Assembly (NCBI RefSeq): GCF_003020585.1
Contig: NZ_PXUE01000006.1
Span: 186,001 to 250,000 of the forward strand
Direction of reading: 5' to 3'
DNA length: 64,000 nucleotides
Origin: Chryseobacterium aurantiacum
Lineage (GTDB): Bacteria > Bacteroidota > Bacteroidia > Flavobacteriales > Weeksellaceae
The notes under the pieces were generated by a model, which worked only from the letters and a program-made list of their open reading frames with translations, was not told the origin of the DNA and did no database searches. Each line of letters starts with the position of its first letter. The first letter of the stretch is position 1. Positions 33,946 to 42,323 of this stretch are shown here, piece by piece. A program made the translations under genes and the position numbers.

Positions 33946-34512
33946 TTATTTTTTAAATGTTAAAACCAAAGGAATCGTGATCATGGATGATATCGGTTTT
34001 CCATTGCTTTCTGTAGGTTTCCACTTGCCTTTTTCCCTGATACGGTAGAAAGCAGCTTCAATAAATGCATTTACATCATCATTATTTCCCTTTACCTGAG
34101 CATTAAGGGCATTGCCTTTTGAGTCAACTGTAAAGCTTAAGGTTGCTTTGTAAGAATCTGAAGCATAGTTTAAGAAAGTAAGATCCACAGCTTCATACAA
34201 TGACTTTTGAAAAGCTGCTTTTCCAGTCTCATATTCTGCTTCTTTGCTCACCTTTGTCTTAATGGGCGGGTCGTTAGCTAATGCTTTCTTTTCGTCTTCA
34301 GAGATTTTCTCAAGGGCATTTTTATAGGATGTTATTTTGTCCTCTGTAAGAAGCCACTCTAGCTTAGTTCTTAAATCATTAGGCTTCGGATATTTGTTAT
34401 ACAGGGCCTTTTTCTTTCTTTCATATTTAGAGTCTGCTTTTTGAAACCCCGAAATCTGGGCGCTTCCGAAAGCAAACGAGAATATAAATGCTAATGCTAA
34501 GAGTTTATTCAT
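33946..34512 (-). CDS. Secreted TonB C-terminal-like protein
   Basis: A 188-residue exported protein with signal peptide MNKLLALAFIFSFAFGSAQ. A helical, Lys-rich middle region (about 25-110) precedes a TonB_C-like end: TLSFTVDSKGNALNAQVKG, then EKGKWKPTESNGKPISSMIT and VLTFKK. As with the gene at 24478-24882, there is no membrane anchor or proline-rich spacer. It is probably a periplasmic protein using this fold for binding. It starts 5 nt after the pepT stop and so is probably co-transcribed with it. Confidence 0.78.
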   Translation of the reverse strand: MNKLLALAFIFSFAFGSAQISGFQKADSKYERKKKALYNKYPKPNDLRTKLEWLLTEDKITSYKNALEKISEDEKKALANDPPIKTKVSKEAEYETGKAAFQKSLYEAVDLTFLNYASDSYKATLSFTVDSKGNALNAQVKGNNDDVNAFIEAAFYRIREKGKWKPTESNGKPISSMITIPLVLTFKK

Positions 34513-34517
34513 CTTAA

Positions 34518-35765
34518 TTAGGCTTTTACAATATTAATAATTACTCCAGTTGCCTTTTCCATACTTTCCAGGGCTACATATTCATAAGGTCCGTGGAAGT
34601 TGATTCCTCCGGCGAAGATATTTGGACAAGGAAGGCCCATATAAGAAAGCTGTGCGCCATCTGTACCTCCTCTGATTGCCTTTATTTTAGGTTCAATACC
34701 AGCTTCAGTCATTGCCTTGGCGGCAAGATCTACAATGTGCATTTTGCCTTCGAATTGCTGCTTCATATTTCTGTATTGCTCCTTGATCTCTACTTCAGCG
34801 GTTCCTTCACCATGTTTTTGGTTAAATTCAGCTACTTTTTCCTCCAGAAATTTCTTTCTTGCCTCGTATTTATCAGCGTCGTGGTCACGGATAATATATT
34901 GAAGTTTAGCTTCTGAAATATCAGCGGTAACATCCATTAAGTGATAGAAACCATCAAAACCTTTTGTAGTAGACGGCGTTTCGTTGGCAGGAAGCATTTG
35001 GATGAACTCAGCAGCTAATAACGCCGCATTTACCATTTTACCGTAAGCATAACCAGGGTGTACACTCAATCCGTGAATTTTTACAACAGCTCCTGCAGCA
35101 TTGAAGTTCTCATATTCCAATTCTCCAACTTCTCCACCATCCATTGTGTAAGCCCATTCAGCACCGAACTTAGCTACATCAAACTTGTGTGCTCCTCTTC
35201 CGATCTCTTCATCAGGAGTAAATCCTACAGCAATTCTTCCATGCTTGATCTCTGGGTGTGCAAGGAGATATTCAGCGGCAGTTACAATTTCTGCACAACC
35301 CGCCTTATCATCCGCCCCTAGAAGAGTAGTCCCGTCTGTTGTGATTAATGTCTGACCGATATATTTTTTTAAACTTTCAAATTTTGAAGAAGATAATGTG
35401 AATCCGGTAGCCTGGTTCAGCAGAAGATCATTTCCGTCATAGTTTTCCCAAACCTGAGGTTTTACATTTTCTCCATTGAAGTCCGGTGATGTATCATAGT
35501 GTGAAATAAACCCAATGGTAGGTCTGTTATCATTTTCCAGGTTAGATGGAACATATCCCATAATATACCCGTTCTCATCAATTGAAACATCTTCCAGACC
35601 GATCGTTTTCAGCTCTTCTGTAATGTAATTGGCGATATCCCACTGGCGAGGAGTAGAAGGAGTAGCCTCACTTTCTGCATCACTCGTTGAATATATCTTT
35701 ACATAGCTAAGAAAACGGTTCAGTAATTTCTCTTTCCATAATGGATTGAATTCTATTGTACTCAT
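34518..35765 (-). CDS. pepT: Peptidase T (tripeptidase)
   Basis: A 415-residue M20B metallopeptidase that removes the N-terminal residue from tripeptides in the cytoplasm. The first zinc-ligand motif is GFISHYDTSPDFNG (His89 and Asp91). The bridging Asp is in LLGADDKAG, the catalytic Glu in GFTPDEEIGRGAHKFD, and a late His in NFHGPYEY. Dimerisation domain has SVHPGYAYGKM. I start at the ATG at 35763-35765 (MSTIEFNPL), as in homologues; two ATGs lie upstream. Identification is secure. Confidence 0.95.
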   Translation of the reverse strand: MSTIEFNPLWKEKLLNRFLSYVKIYSTSDAESEATPSTPRQWDIANYITEELKTIGLEDVSIDENGYIMGYVPSNLENDNRPTIGFISHYDTSPDFNGENVKPQVWENYDGNDLLLNQATGFTLSSSKFESLKKYIGQTLITTDGTTLLGADDKAGCAEIVTAAEYLLAHPEIKHGRIAVGFTPDEEIGRGAHKFDVAKFGAEWAYTMDGGEVGELEYENFNAAGAVVKIHGLSVHPGYAYGKMVNAALLAAEFIQMLPANETPSTTKGFDGFYHLMDVTADISEAKLQYIIRDHDADKYEARKKFLEEKVAEFNQKHGEGTAEVEIKEQYRNMKQQFEGKMHIVDLAAKAMTEAGIEPKIKAIRGGTDGAQLSYMGLPCPNIFAGGINFHGPYEYVALESMEKATGVIINIVKA

Positions 35766-35786
35766 CAGATTGATCATAAATTTTAA

Positions 35787-35794
35787 CAAAGTTA
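35787..35794 (-). promoter_or_regulatory. -7 box of pepT
   Basis: The reverse strand reads TAACTTTG, an exact TAnnTTTG match, 21 nt before the start codon. Confidence 0.5.
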
Positions 35795-35954
35795 GCAAAT
35801 TTGACGCTCAGAATACGTTATTTGCGACTGAATATCAATTATTGAAATTATAAATCAGATATAAATATTTGAAAATCAAAATAGTGTTAGATTTGTATGG
35901 ACAGTATACGAACTAGTTTAGTTTTATTATATTTGAGAAAATCAAAAAGTAAAA

Positions 35955-36803
35955 ATGTTTCTTACCGAATGTCCTAGAGATGCCATGCAGGGATGGGGAG
36001 AGTTTATCCCTACGCATAAAAAAATAGATTATATCAACTCCTTAATGGATGTTGGCTTTGATGTATTGGATTGTCTGAGTTTTGTTTCTCCAAAAGCAAT
36101 TCCACAGATGGCTGACTCTGATGAGGTGGCTGAAAATATTGATAAATCCCGCTCCAAAACAAAGGTGTCTGCCATTATTGGAAATTATAGAGGTGCTGAA
36201 AAAGCATTGAAACACCCATCGGTGGATATTCTTGGATTCCCGTTCTCTATTTCCGAAACCTTTCAGCATAGAAATACCAATAAAAGTCAGGAAGAGGCTT
36301 TTGATGAAATCATTAAAATGCTGGAACTGGTGAAAAGTGAAGGAAAACAACTGAATATTTATTTTTCCATGGCTTTTGGAAATCCGTACGGTGAAATGTG
36401 GAAGTGGGAAGATGTAGACCAATGGGCACAAAGGTTTTCTGACATCGGTGTAAAGGATATTCTTCTTTCTGACACCACAGGAGTGGCAACCCCGGAAACA
36501 ATTACTCTTTTATTTGAAAAAATTCCATCAAAATATCCTGAAATTAACTTTGGAGGACATTTCCATAATCGTTATGAAGAATCTTATTCAAAATTAAAAG
36601 CGGCTTATGACAAAGGTTGCAGAAGATTCGACAGCGCGATTAAGGGAATTGGAGGATGTCCCATGGCCAAGGATGATCTTGTAGGAAATATGCCTACGGA
36701 ACAGGTGATTAACTTTATGAGTGTTGAAAAAGCAGACCATAAACTGAACCTGCTGAATTTTGAAAGTTCTTATAACAAGGCTAAGGATATTTTTCATTTT
36801 TAA
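35955..36803 (+). CDS. Hydroxymethylglutaryl-CoA lyase
   Basis: A 282-residue TIM-barrel enzyme that splits HMG-CoA to acetyl-CoA and acetoacetate, the last step of leucine degradation. TECPRDAMQGWGEFIPT is the N-terminal catalytic segment (Arg and Asp for metal and substrate). FGGHFHNRYEESY carries the metal-binding His pair. The GIGGCPMAKDDLVGNMPTE signature contains the catalytic Cys loop. Length is slightly short of the usual 300 but complete. Identification is secure. Confidence 0.93.
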   Translation: MFLTECPRDAMQGWGEFIPTHKKIDYINSLMDVGFDVLDCLSFVSPKAIPQMADSDEVAENIDKSRSKTKVSAIIGNYRGAEKALKHPSVDILGFPFSISETFQHRNTNKSQEEAFDEIIKMLELVKSEGKQLNIYFSMAFGNPYGEMWKWEDVDQWAQRFSDIGVKDILLSDTTGVATPETITLLFEKIPSKYPEINFGGHFHNRYEESYSKLKAAYDKGCRRFDSAIKGIGGCPMAKDDLVGNMPTEQVINFMSVEKADHKLNLLNFESSYNKAKDIFHF

Positions 36804-36818
36804 AATAATTGCAGAATA

Positions 36819-36899
36819 TATCTCTCGCAGATGTGCAATGTTCTATATGATTTGTGAGAGATAAAAAGATAGTTTAGGAGCGGACTTTAGCCCGCTTTA
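36819..36899. repeat. Intergenic palindromic elements
   Basis: TATCTCTCGCA (36819-36829) pairs with TGTGAGAGATA (36853-36863). A second small hairpin, AGCGGAC-TTTA-GCCCGCT, follows at about 36879-36896. Neither has a T-tract, so they resemble dispersed intergenic palindromes rather than terminators. Confidence 0.45.
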
Positions 36900-36957
36900 A
36901 TGTATTTAAAAACAATTTAGCCAAAATTTAATTAAAATCAATCCAAAAATTAATACA

Positions 36958-37794
36958 ATGTCTCCAATAATTTCATCATCCGAGTTAAAAAATCTTTCTT
37001 CAGAAAACCTCATCATCCTTGATGCAAGAGTCGGAAAAGATATCATACAAAGCTACCTGGAAAAGCACATTAAAGGAGCAAGATTCATTGATCTGGATAA
37101 AGATCTGGCTGAGATAGGAGAAAATGCTGCTTTTGGAGGAAGACACCCGCTACCAAGTATTGAAAAATTTGCAACGACTCTTTCTAACCTTGGGATAACT
37201 GAAAGTTCTCACATTGTTATTTATGATGATAAAAATGGTTCTAATGCAGCTGCAAGAGCCTGGTGGATGCTAAGATCATTTGGGTTGGAAAACGTACAGG
37301 TTCTTAGTGGAGGGATACAGTCTGCCGAAAAGGAAAACATAGAATTTTCATCAGGAGAAGAAACATTTGAAAAAGCTCCATTGATTAAAAAAGAGGATTG
37401 GATATTTCCAATTTCAAGCCTGGAAGAGGTTGAAAGTCAATTGAAAAGTAATTCCTCTACAGTTATTGATGTAAGGGATGCCTATAGATACAGAGGAGAA
37501 TCTGAGCCTATTGATTTGGTTGCAGGCCATATTCCGGGAGCCATTAACATTCCTTTTTCTGAAAATCTTGATGAAAACGGATTGTTCTTAAACCCGGTAA
37601 TTTTAAAAGAAAAATATCAGGAACTATTGAAGAATACCCCTGAACACCTGATTATCCATTGCGGATCTGGGGTTACGGCATGTCATACTATTTTAGCAAT
37701 GAATTATGCCGGATTTCCAATACCGGAGCTATATGTAGGCTCATGGAGTGAATGGAGCAGGAGAGAGGGAAAAGAAATAGCAAAAGAAATTTAA
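36958..37794 (+). CDS. Sulfurtransferase with two rhodanese domains
   Basis: A 278-residue thiosulfate/3-mercaptopyruvate sulfurtransferase type protein. The inactive N-terminal rhodanese domain (about 5-125) has HIKGARFIDLDKDL. The active C-terminal domain has VIDVRDAYRYRGE and GHIPGAINIPFSEN, with the catalytic Cys in IIHCGSGVTACH (about 235). The loop CGSGVT is closer to mercaptopyruvate-type (CGSGVTA) than to thiosulfate-type (CRKGVT), favouring mercaptopyruvate as donor. A strong terminator follows. Confidence 0.92.
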   Translation: MSPIISSSELKNLSSENLIILDARVGKDIIQSYLEKHIKGARFIDLDKDLAEIGENAAFGGRHPLPSIEKFATTLSNLGITESSHIVIYDDKNGSNAAARAWWMLRSFGLENVQVLSGGIQSAEKENIEFSSGEETFEKAPLIKKEDWIFPISSLEEVESQLKSNSSTVIDVRDAYRYRGESEPIDLVAGHIPGAINIPFSENLDENGLFLNPVILKEKYQELLKNTPEHLIIHCGSGVTACHTILAMNYAGFPIPELYVGSWSEWSRREGKEIAKEI

Positions 37795-37830
37795 AATTAT
37801 AAAATTCCAGGTTCTGGGTTTCATTATATA

Positions 37831-37862
37831 AAAAAGGATGTCTGGTTATGACATCCTTTTTT
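37831..37862. terminator. Bidirectional terminator
   Basis: A perfect 12-bp stem (37831-37842 with 37850-37861) has a 7-nt loop and a T6 arm. It ends the sulfurtransferase gene and also the reverse-strand small membrane-protein gene. Confidence 0.85.
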
Positions 37863-37890
37863 GTATGAATATACTAATTGTTTTAGTATT

Positions 37891-38034
37891 TTACTTTTTA
37901 CCTAAGTGAAGTAAAGAAATAATTATAAATCCTATTCCTGTAATAAAAGGAGGTTGCGCTTTCATCTGAGCTCCTAAGTAAAGCATATAAATTCCGAGAA
38001 AAGCAAGCAATACCGCTCCAATTTTTCTTACCAT
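37891..38034 (-). CDS. Small membrane protein, 47 residues
   Basis: A short reverse-strand gene: ATG at 38032-38034, TAA at 37891-37893. It has two hydrophobic stretches (IGAVLLAFLGIYMLYLG and PFITGIGFIIISLL) separated by AQMKAQP, and a basic end LGKK, so a hairpin-like two-helix inner-membrane protein. The gap to the upstream SufT-like gene is 55 nt and a terminator lies beyond its stop, so it behaves like a real transcription-unit end. No family recognised. Confidence 0.55.
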   Translation of the reverse strand: MVRKIGAVLLAFLGIYMLYLGAQMKAQPPFITGIGFIIISLLHLGKK

Positions 38035-38089
38035 AATTTTAGAATTACGATTGTAGTATAATTTTTTCTGCTTAGGAAATACCTTAATT

Positions 38090-38416
38090 TTATAGCATTC
38101 CTAGTTCAAACTTAGCTTCTTCACTCATCATGTCCTTATTCCAGCTTGGTTCGAAAGTAAGTTCTAAATCAACACTCTTTACATTCTCTACTTCTGCTAC
38201 CTTATCCTTTACTTCCTGAGGAAGAGTTTCTGCCACAGGGCAGTTAGGAGTAGTAAGGGTCATTATAATTTTTACGTCAGCATCATCGGAGATCTGTACA
38301 TCATAAATAAGCCCTAATTCGTAAATATCTACCGGAATTTCGGGGTCATATACGGTTTTTAGCACGCTGATGATTTCCTCACCAATGTCAGCAATTTGAT
38401 CGTCTGTAAATTTCAT
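38090..38416 (-). CDS. MIP18/DUF59 family Fe-S assembly factor (SufT-like)
   Basis: A 108-residue protein. YDPEIPVDIYELGLIYDV and TLTTPNCPVAETLP are the DUF59 signatures; the single conserved Cys at about 58 is the key residue of the family. It is linked to the SUF iron-sulfur assembly pathway or to cluster transfer to targets. It stands 3 nt after the upstream exonuclease gene, so it is co-transcribed with it and probably with csaA and the metallopeptidase-like gene. Confidence 0.9.
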   Translation of the reverse strand: MKFTDDQIADIGEEIISVLKTVYDPEIPVDIYELGLIYDVQISDDADVKIIMTLTTPNCPVAETLPQEVKDKVAEVENVKSVDLELTFEPSWNKDMMSEEAKFELGML

Positions 38417-38419
38417 TTT

Positions 38420-39121
38420 TTAATCTAGATTGATATTCCTTTTCAACAAATCTTCCTGACGCATACGTCGGAAAATATTTGCCAAAGTTAAGACATCTTT
38501 TTCACAATAGTCAACAATTCGCTGCAAGTCTTTTTCTATGTAGTAAATTGATGAAACCATTGAGCCGTCGATATCATCCTTTGGAGTAGGAATACCAAAG
38601 ACATGAGCCAATAATTCTAATGATACAAAACTTTTATAATCTCCAAACTTCCACAGTTCCATGGTATCTATATGAGGAATCTCCCACGGTTTTTTTCCAA
38701 ACATTTGGAACGGCGCAGGAGGCTGCATTCCATTGATGAGGTATCTTCTGGCAATCCATGGAAAGTCAAATTCTTTTCCGTTGTGGGCACAGAGAATTAC
38801 ATTATAAAGCCTTGGGCTGTTGAAGATTTCTCCAAACTCCTGAAGCATTTTTTTTTCATCATGTCCAAAAAAACTTTTGATCTTCAGGGTTTCATTCTTC
38901 TCCAGCATTCCGATGGTGATGCAGATGATTTTTCCAAATTCAGCCATAATTCCGGCCCTGTCGTAAAATTCTTCTGCAGAAATATCTTCCTTTCTCTGAA
39001 ATTTTGTTTTTTTATCCCAGAGATATTGCTCCGTTTCTGATAACTCTTCCCAAGATCCTGCCTGTGGAACTGTTTCAATATCAAGAAATAAGATTCTTTC
39101 TAATGGTATGTTTTGTATCAT
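38420..39121 (-). CDS. DEDDy 3'-5' exonuclease, PolB exonuclease-like
   Basis: A 233-residue RNase H-fold exonuclease. Exo I is FLDIETV (Asp14, Glu16), Exo II is AHNGKEFDFPWI, and Exo III is YCEKDVLTLANI, with Tyr giving the DEDDy subtype. This matches the stand-alone PolB_exo2-like family. Four catalytic carboxylates are present, so it should be active on single-stranded DNA or RNA ends; the target is unknown. Operon with the SufT-like gene. Confidence 0.9.
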   Translation of the reverse strand: MIQNIPLERILFLDIETVPQAGSWEELSETEQYLWDKKTKFQRKEDISAEEFYDRAGIMAEFGKIICITIGMLEKNETLKIKSFFGHDEKKMLQEFGEIFNSPRLYNVILCAHNGKEFDFPWIARRYLINGMQPPAPFQMFGKKPWEIPHIDTMELWKFGDYKSFVSLELLAHVFGIPTPKDDIDGSMVSSIYYIEKDLQRIVDYCEKDVLTLANIFRRMRQEDLLKRNINLD

Positions 39122-39137
39122 GTGTGTTTTTTATTTG

Positions 39138-39485
39138 CTATCCTACCTGCATTCCGTTTTTGGTGGGTAATGAAGGGCTTAAAAGGGTGACATCTTTTTT
39201 ATCTTCTCCATATAATCCTAAGACCAAGCATTCACTAAAGAAGTTGGCAATCTGTTTTTTAGGAAAATTTACTACTGCTAAAATCTGCTTTCCCACCAGT
39301 TCTTCTTTTTCATAAAGAGAAGTAATCTGTGCAGAAGATTTTCTAATTCCTAGGTCTCCAAAATCTATTTCAAGTTGGTAAGATGGATTTTTTGCCTTTT
39401 CAAAATTACTTACTGAAAGGATGGTTCCACATCTGATGTCTATTTTTTCAAAATCTGCCCAAGTTATGTCTGGTTTTGTGGTCAT
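39138..39485 (-). CDS. csaA: CsaA-like tRNA-binding protein
   Basis: A 115-residue OB-fold protein of the EMAP/tRNA_bind type. It begins WADFEKIDIRCGTIL and has SSAQITSLYEKEELVGKQI and AVVNFPKKQIANF, all standard for CsaA. CsaA binds tRNA-like RNA and has chaperone/export-related activity in Bacillus. The start overlaps the upstream gene's stop by 4 nt. Identification by family is strong, cellular role less so. Confidence 0.93.
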   Translation of the reverse strand: MTTKPDITWADFEKIDIRCGTILSVSNFEKAKNPSYQLEIDFGDLGIRKSSAQITSLYEKEELVGKQILAVVNFPKKQIANFFSECLVLGLYGEDKKDVTLLSPSLPTKNGMQVG

Positions 39486-39991
39486 GGTAATGTGTTTATT
39501 AAACGTTCTACTTCTGTTTTCTGTTCTTCATATTTTTGTTGTAATACTGAGTTTTCACCCATTCTTTTATAATATTCCAAAGCCTTGCTTCCGAAGAATT
39601 TTTTATGAAAATCCGATACCTCGGGTACCTGTGGGAAAACCTTATGAAAAAGCATTTCATAATACGCCTGAAACTCCCGTTCATTTTTGTCTTCTATCAC
39701 CTGTCCGGGGGCCTTTTGCCTTACATGAAGCATTTCATGGGCTACCATATTGAGAACAAGGTTCAGATCAAAATCAAATAAATTTCTCGGAATCATCACT
39801 GTTTGCGGACCTCCCAATTCTCCCTCAGCTGTAAGAAGCATAGAGGTTGGAGAAAGCTCTTCCCTGAATCCAAATCCTGCAAAGTTTTCATGTTCCAGAT
39901 TAAAGGAATGAATCAGATACTTTGCTGCGTCCAAAATTTGGTTATGTTCCTTGTAGGCATCAAGGTGTAAATGGATTTGCTCGAAATTCAT
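39482..39991 (-). CDS. Putative zinc metallopeptidase-like protein (HExxH)
   Basis: A 169-residue cytoplasmic protein. LNMVAHEMLHVRQKAPG contains HExxH, and NEREFQAYYEML downstream provides a possible third ligand Glu, giving a gluzincin-like arrangement. There is no signal peptide. The C-terminal third is helical and charged (QQKYEEQKTEVERLIN). I do not recognise a named family. It is translationally coupled (4-nt overlap) to csaA and starts that operon. Peptidase activity is an inference from the motif. Confidence 0.75.
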   Translation of the reverse strand: MNFEQIHLHLDAYKEHNQILDAAKYLIHSFNLEHENFAGFGFREELSPTSMLLTAEGELGGPQTVMIPRNLFDFDLNLVLNMVAHEMLHVRQKAPGQVIEDKNEREFQAYYEMLFHKVFPQVPEVSDFHKKFFGSKALEYYKRMGENSVLQQKYEEQKTEVERLINTLP

Positions 39992-40203
39992 TTGGAATAA
40001 GTTTTATAACAAATGTATTAAAATATTGAGAATATTAGGAATTTTTGATGACTATGGTTTAAGTTTTATGTTCATATTATCTCCTATTATTGAGACTGAA
40101 AAGTCCATTGAATGGGAGAATATGTCCATTCTAATAATACGGTTTAAATTGTACCTTTATCCTAAATAAATTATATTAGATCATTATAAACAAAGTTATT
40201 ATT

Positions 40204-40620
40204 ATGGAATATTCAAAAGAATATCGGGTTAAAGATGAGCATATTGATGTTCAAGGGATTATGGATGGTTTATATTATCCTTTTTATATGGAGTATTGCC
40301 GACACTCATTTATTGATGAGGTTCTGGGATTCAATTTTGAAGATGAAGCAAGAAAGGGAGTTAATATGGTCCTTTCAGAATACTCAATCAATTTTCTTAG
40401 GTCACTTAAAAAAGATGATGTGATTACTGTAACATGTGAGTTGTTTCAAAATAAGGGAGGAGCCCCTAAGCTACATTTTAAACAATCAATCCTATTGAAT
40501 AAAAAAATTGTTACCAAAGCTGTTTTTACCGGAACATGTGTTTTATCTACAGGTGGAAGACCTTTTATTCCTGACACCCTTCAATCGATTATTGATAAAG
40601 CTCCGGTGTTAGAAAATTAA
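40204..40620 (+). CDS. Hotdog-fold thioesterase-like protein
   Basis: A 138-residue 4HBT-type protein. YRVKDEHIDVQGIMDGLYYPFYMEYCRHSFI resembles the N-terminal half of the YbgC/FabZ-like hotdog, here quoted only in its blocks KDEHIDVQGIMDG and YMEYCRHSF, with Asp at the expected active-site position. CVLSTGGRPFIP ends the last strand. It probably hydrolyses acyl-CoA or binds acyl groups. It is 100 nt upstream of an ATP-grasp gene in the same direction. Substrate unknown. Confidence 0.8.
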   Translation: MEYSKEYRVKDEHIDVQGIMDGLYYPFYMEYCRHSFIDEVLGFNFEDEARKGVNMVLSEYSINFLRSLKKDDVITVTCELFQNKGGAPKLHFKQSILLNKKIVTKAVFTGTCVLSTGGRPFIPDTLQSIIDKAPVLEN

Positions 40621-40744
40621 GATTATTAAAGAGATTATCTTTTAATCCCTTTAATTGTATCCATCCAAATAAAAAAATCTGTGTCTGTGCTTATCCATGC
40701 CATCTTCCGAACTTTACTTAAGATAAATGCATAATAACAGAAAC

Positions 40745-41614
40745 ATGAAAATAACGATCGTAGGTTATAAAAAGGAAGAAAGACTTTCGCAGGGAGTTGT
40801 CAATGATGAGGATACAGAACTGATTAATTTTTTAAGTAGCAAAGGCTTAGACGTTGTTCCCACAATCTGGAACGATGACAAGATAGATTGGAGCAGCTTT
40901 AGTGTGGCAATTATCAAATCTCCATGGGATTATCATAACCATTTGCACGAGTTTTTACATTGGCTGCAATATATTGAAAGTCTAGGAGTTAAAGTTTTAA
41001 ATCCTGTAGAAATCATTAAGTGGAACAGTGATAAACATTATTTAAAGGATATTGCTGAAAAGGGACTTCCGGTAATTCCGGCCGAATATCTTGAAAAAGA
41101 CTCAATTTTTGACACTCATTTTTTTGATCTTTTTAATACTGATAAACTGGTGGTAAAACCTTGCATAAGTGCGGGAGCACAAAATACAGTAACGGTGAGC
41201 AAAAGTAATTTTGATGAAAGATCCTCAGAAATTAACCAGCTTCTGAAAGAGCAGGATTATATGGTGCAGCCCTTTGTAGAGGAAATTAAAACCGGAGAAT
41301 GGTCGTTTCTTTTTTTCAATGGAAAATATAGCCACTGTTCCTTAAAAACGCCTAAACAAGGAGATTTCAGAGTACAACATTATCATGGTGGAAGCATTAG
41401 CTATCCAACACCCGAGCCGCTGCATATAGAACAGGCTGGAGCTTATTTAAAAAGCTTGTCACAATCAACACTGTATGCAAGAGTGGATGGTGTTTTAATT
41501 AATAATTCATTTTATTTAATGGAATTAGAGCTGATAGAACCCTATTTATTTTTGAATGGAGATCATCACCTATTGGAAAACTATTATGAAGCATTAATGG
41601 AACTGGTTTCTTAA
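40745..41614 (+). CDS. RimK-like ATP-grasp protein
   Basis: A 289-residue ATP-grasp family protein, likely a carboxylate-amine ligase. VAIIKSPWDYHNHLHEFLHW marks the pre-ATP-grasp domain, KLVVKPCISAGAQNTV the lysine-containing nucleotide-binding strand, and QPFVEEIKTGEWSFLFFNGK and YARVDGVLINN the catalytic/metal-binding end (MELELIEPYLFL). This matches the RimK-related, ATP-grasp group of glutathione synthetase type (prokaryotic). An ATG at 40727 would add six residues. Product unknown; such enzymes join amino acids or modify peptides. Confidence 0.85.
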   Translation: MKITIVGYKKEERLSQGVVNDEDTELINFLSSKGLDVVPTIWNDDKIDWSSFSVAIIKSPWDYHNHLHEFLHWLQYIESLGVKVLNPVEIIKWNSDKHYLKDIAEKGLPVIPAEYLEKDSIFDTHFFDLFNTDKLVVKPCISAGAQNTVTVSKSNFDERSSEINQLLKEQDYMVQPFVEEIKTGEWSFLFFNGKYSHCSLKTPKQGDFRVQHYHGGSISYPTPEPLHIEQAGAYLKSLSQSTLYARVDGVLINNSFYLMELELIEPYLFLNGDHHLLENYYEALMELVS

Positions 41615-41660
41615 AAAAAGACTTGCCAACTTCCGTTTGAAGTGTTTTTCTATTGAAAAA

Positions 41661-42137
41661 CTAGTTCATAATTTCAAATTTCATGATAGGCATCACAGGT
41701 GTATCATCTGCTGGATCGGTACTACTTAAAAAAGACAATCCCTCACGTGTTGCTTTTAAGATAAAACCGTTTTGGGGATAAACTGATTTTGGATTATTAC
41801 TTTTTACCATATAGGTTATAGTTCCTGAAGTAATATCTTCATTCATATTACACTTAATTTCCTCAATGATAAAGTTGGTTACTGTCTTTTCTTGTTTATT
41901 CGGTTTCTGAACATTGGTAATGATGGTGGATTGAAGCGGGTCTATGATTATTTCGGATGGAATATACATTTCAAAATTGTTCTTAGCTAAAATAATTTTA
42001 TCTGAAACCAGCCGCATCTTTTGCATACATTGCTTGCCGATATCTTTCTGTACTTTAAAATTTTGGGCTGATAATGAGTATCCAATAAATAAAACGAAAA
42101 TAATAAGATATCTATGAGAACGAAAAAGATGGGACAT
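41661..42137 (-). CDS. Exported hypothetical protein
   Basis: A 158-residue protein with a signal peptide (RYLIIFVLFIGYSLSAQ). The mature part has beta-strand character and two Cys (KQCMQKMR and IKCNMNED) that could form a disulfide. No family recognised. It lies between the ATP-grasp gene (convergent) and the universal stress gene's terminator, and so has its own transcript. Coding status is supported by composition and the clear export signal. Confidence 0.65.
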   Translation of the reverse strand: MSHLFRSHRYLIIFVLFIGYSLSAQNFKVQKDIGKQCMQKMRLVSDKIILAKNNFEMYIPSEIIIDPLQSTIITNVQKPNKQEKTVTNFIIEEIKCNMNEDITSGTITYMVKSNNPKSVYPQNGFILKATREGLSFLSSTDPADDTPVMPIMKFEIMN

Positions 42138-42215
42138 AATGGTTATTGTTGTTAATTAAAATATATTCGTAGAAGCCTCTTTGCTCCGTTAGCAATAATA
42201 TGAAATTAAAATAAA

Positions 42216-42247
42216 AATAGGACCGGAAATAGATTTCCGGTCCTATT
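42216..42247 (-). terminator. Terminator of the universal stress protein gene
   Basis: A perfect 14-bp stem (42216-42229 with 42234-42247) has a 4-nt loop. A T-rich run follows on the reverse strand, about 80 nt after the stop of the stress-protein gene. Confidence 0.8.
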
Positions 42248-42323
42248 AAACAAGATTAAGTGTAAAATTTAGCCTTTAAAGGCAAAAAGGATAATTCAAA
42301 AGTGTACAGATTTTTATTGATTC

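Noticed and set aside
40620..40740. Hairpin-like sequence after the thioesterase gene as a terminator
   Set aside because: Arms GATTATTAAAGA and TCTTTTAATC pair only with a two-base bulge, and no T-run follows.
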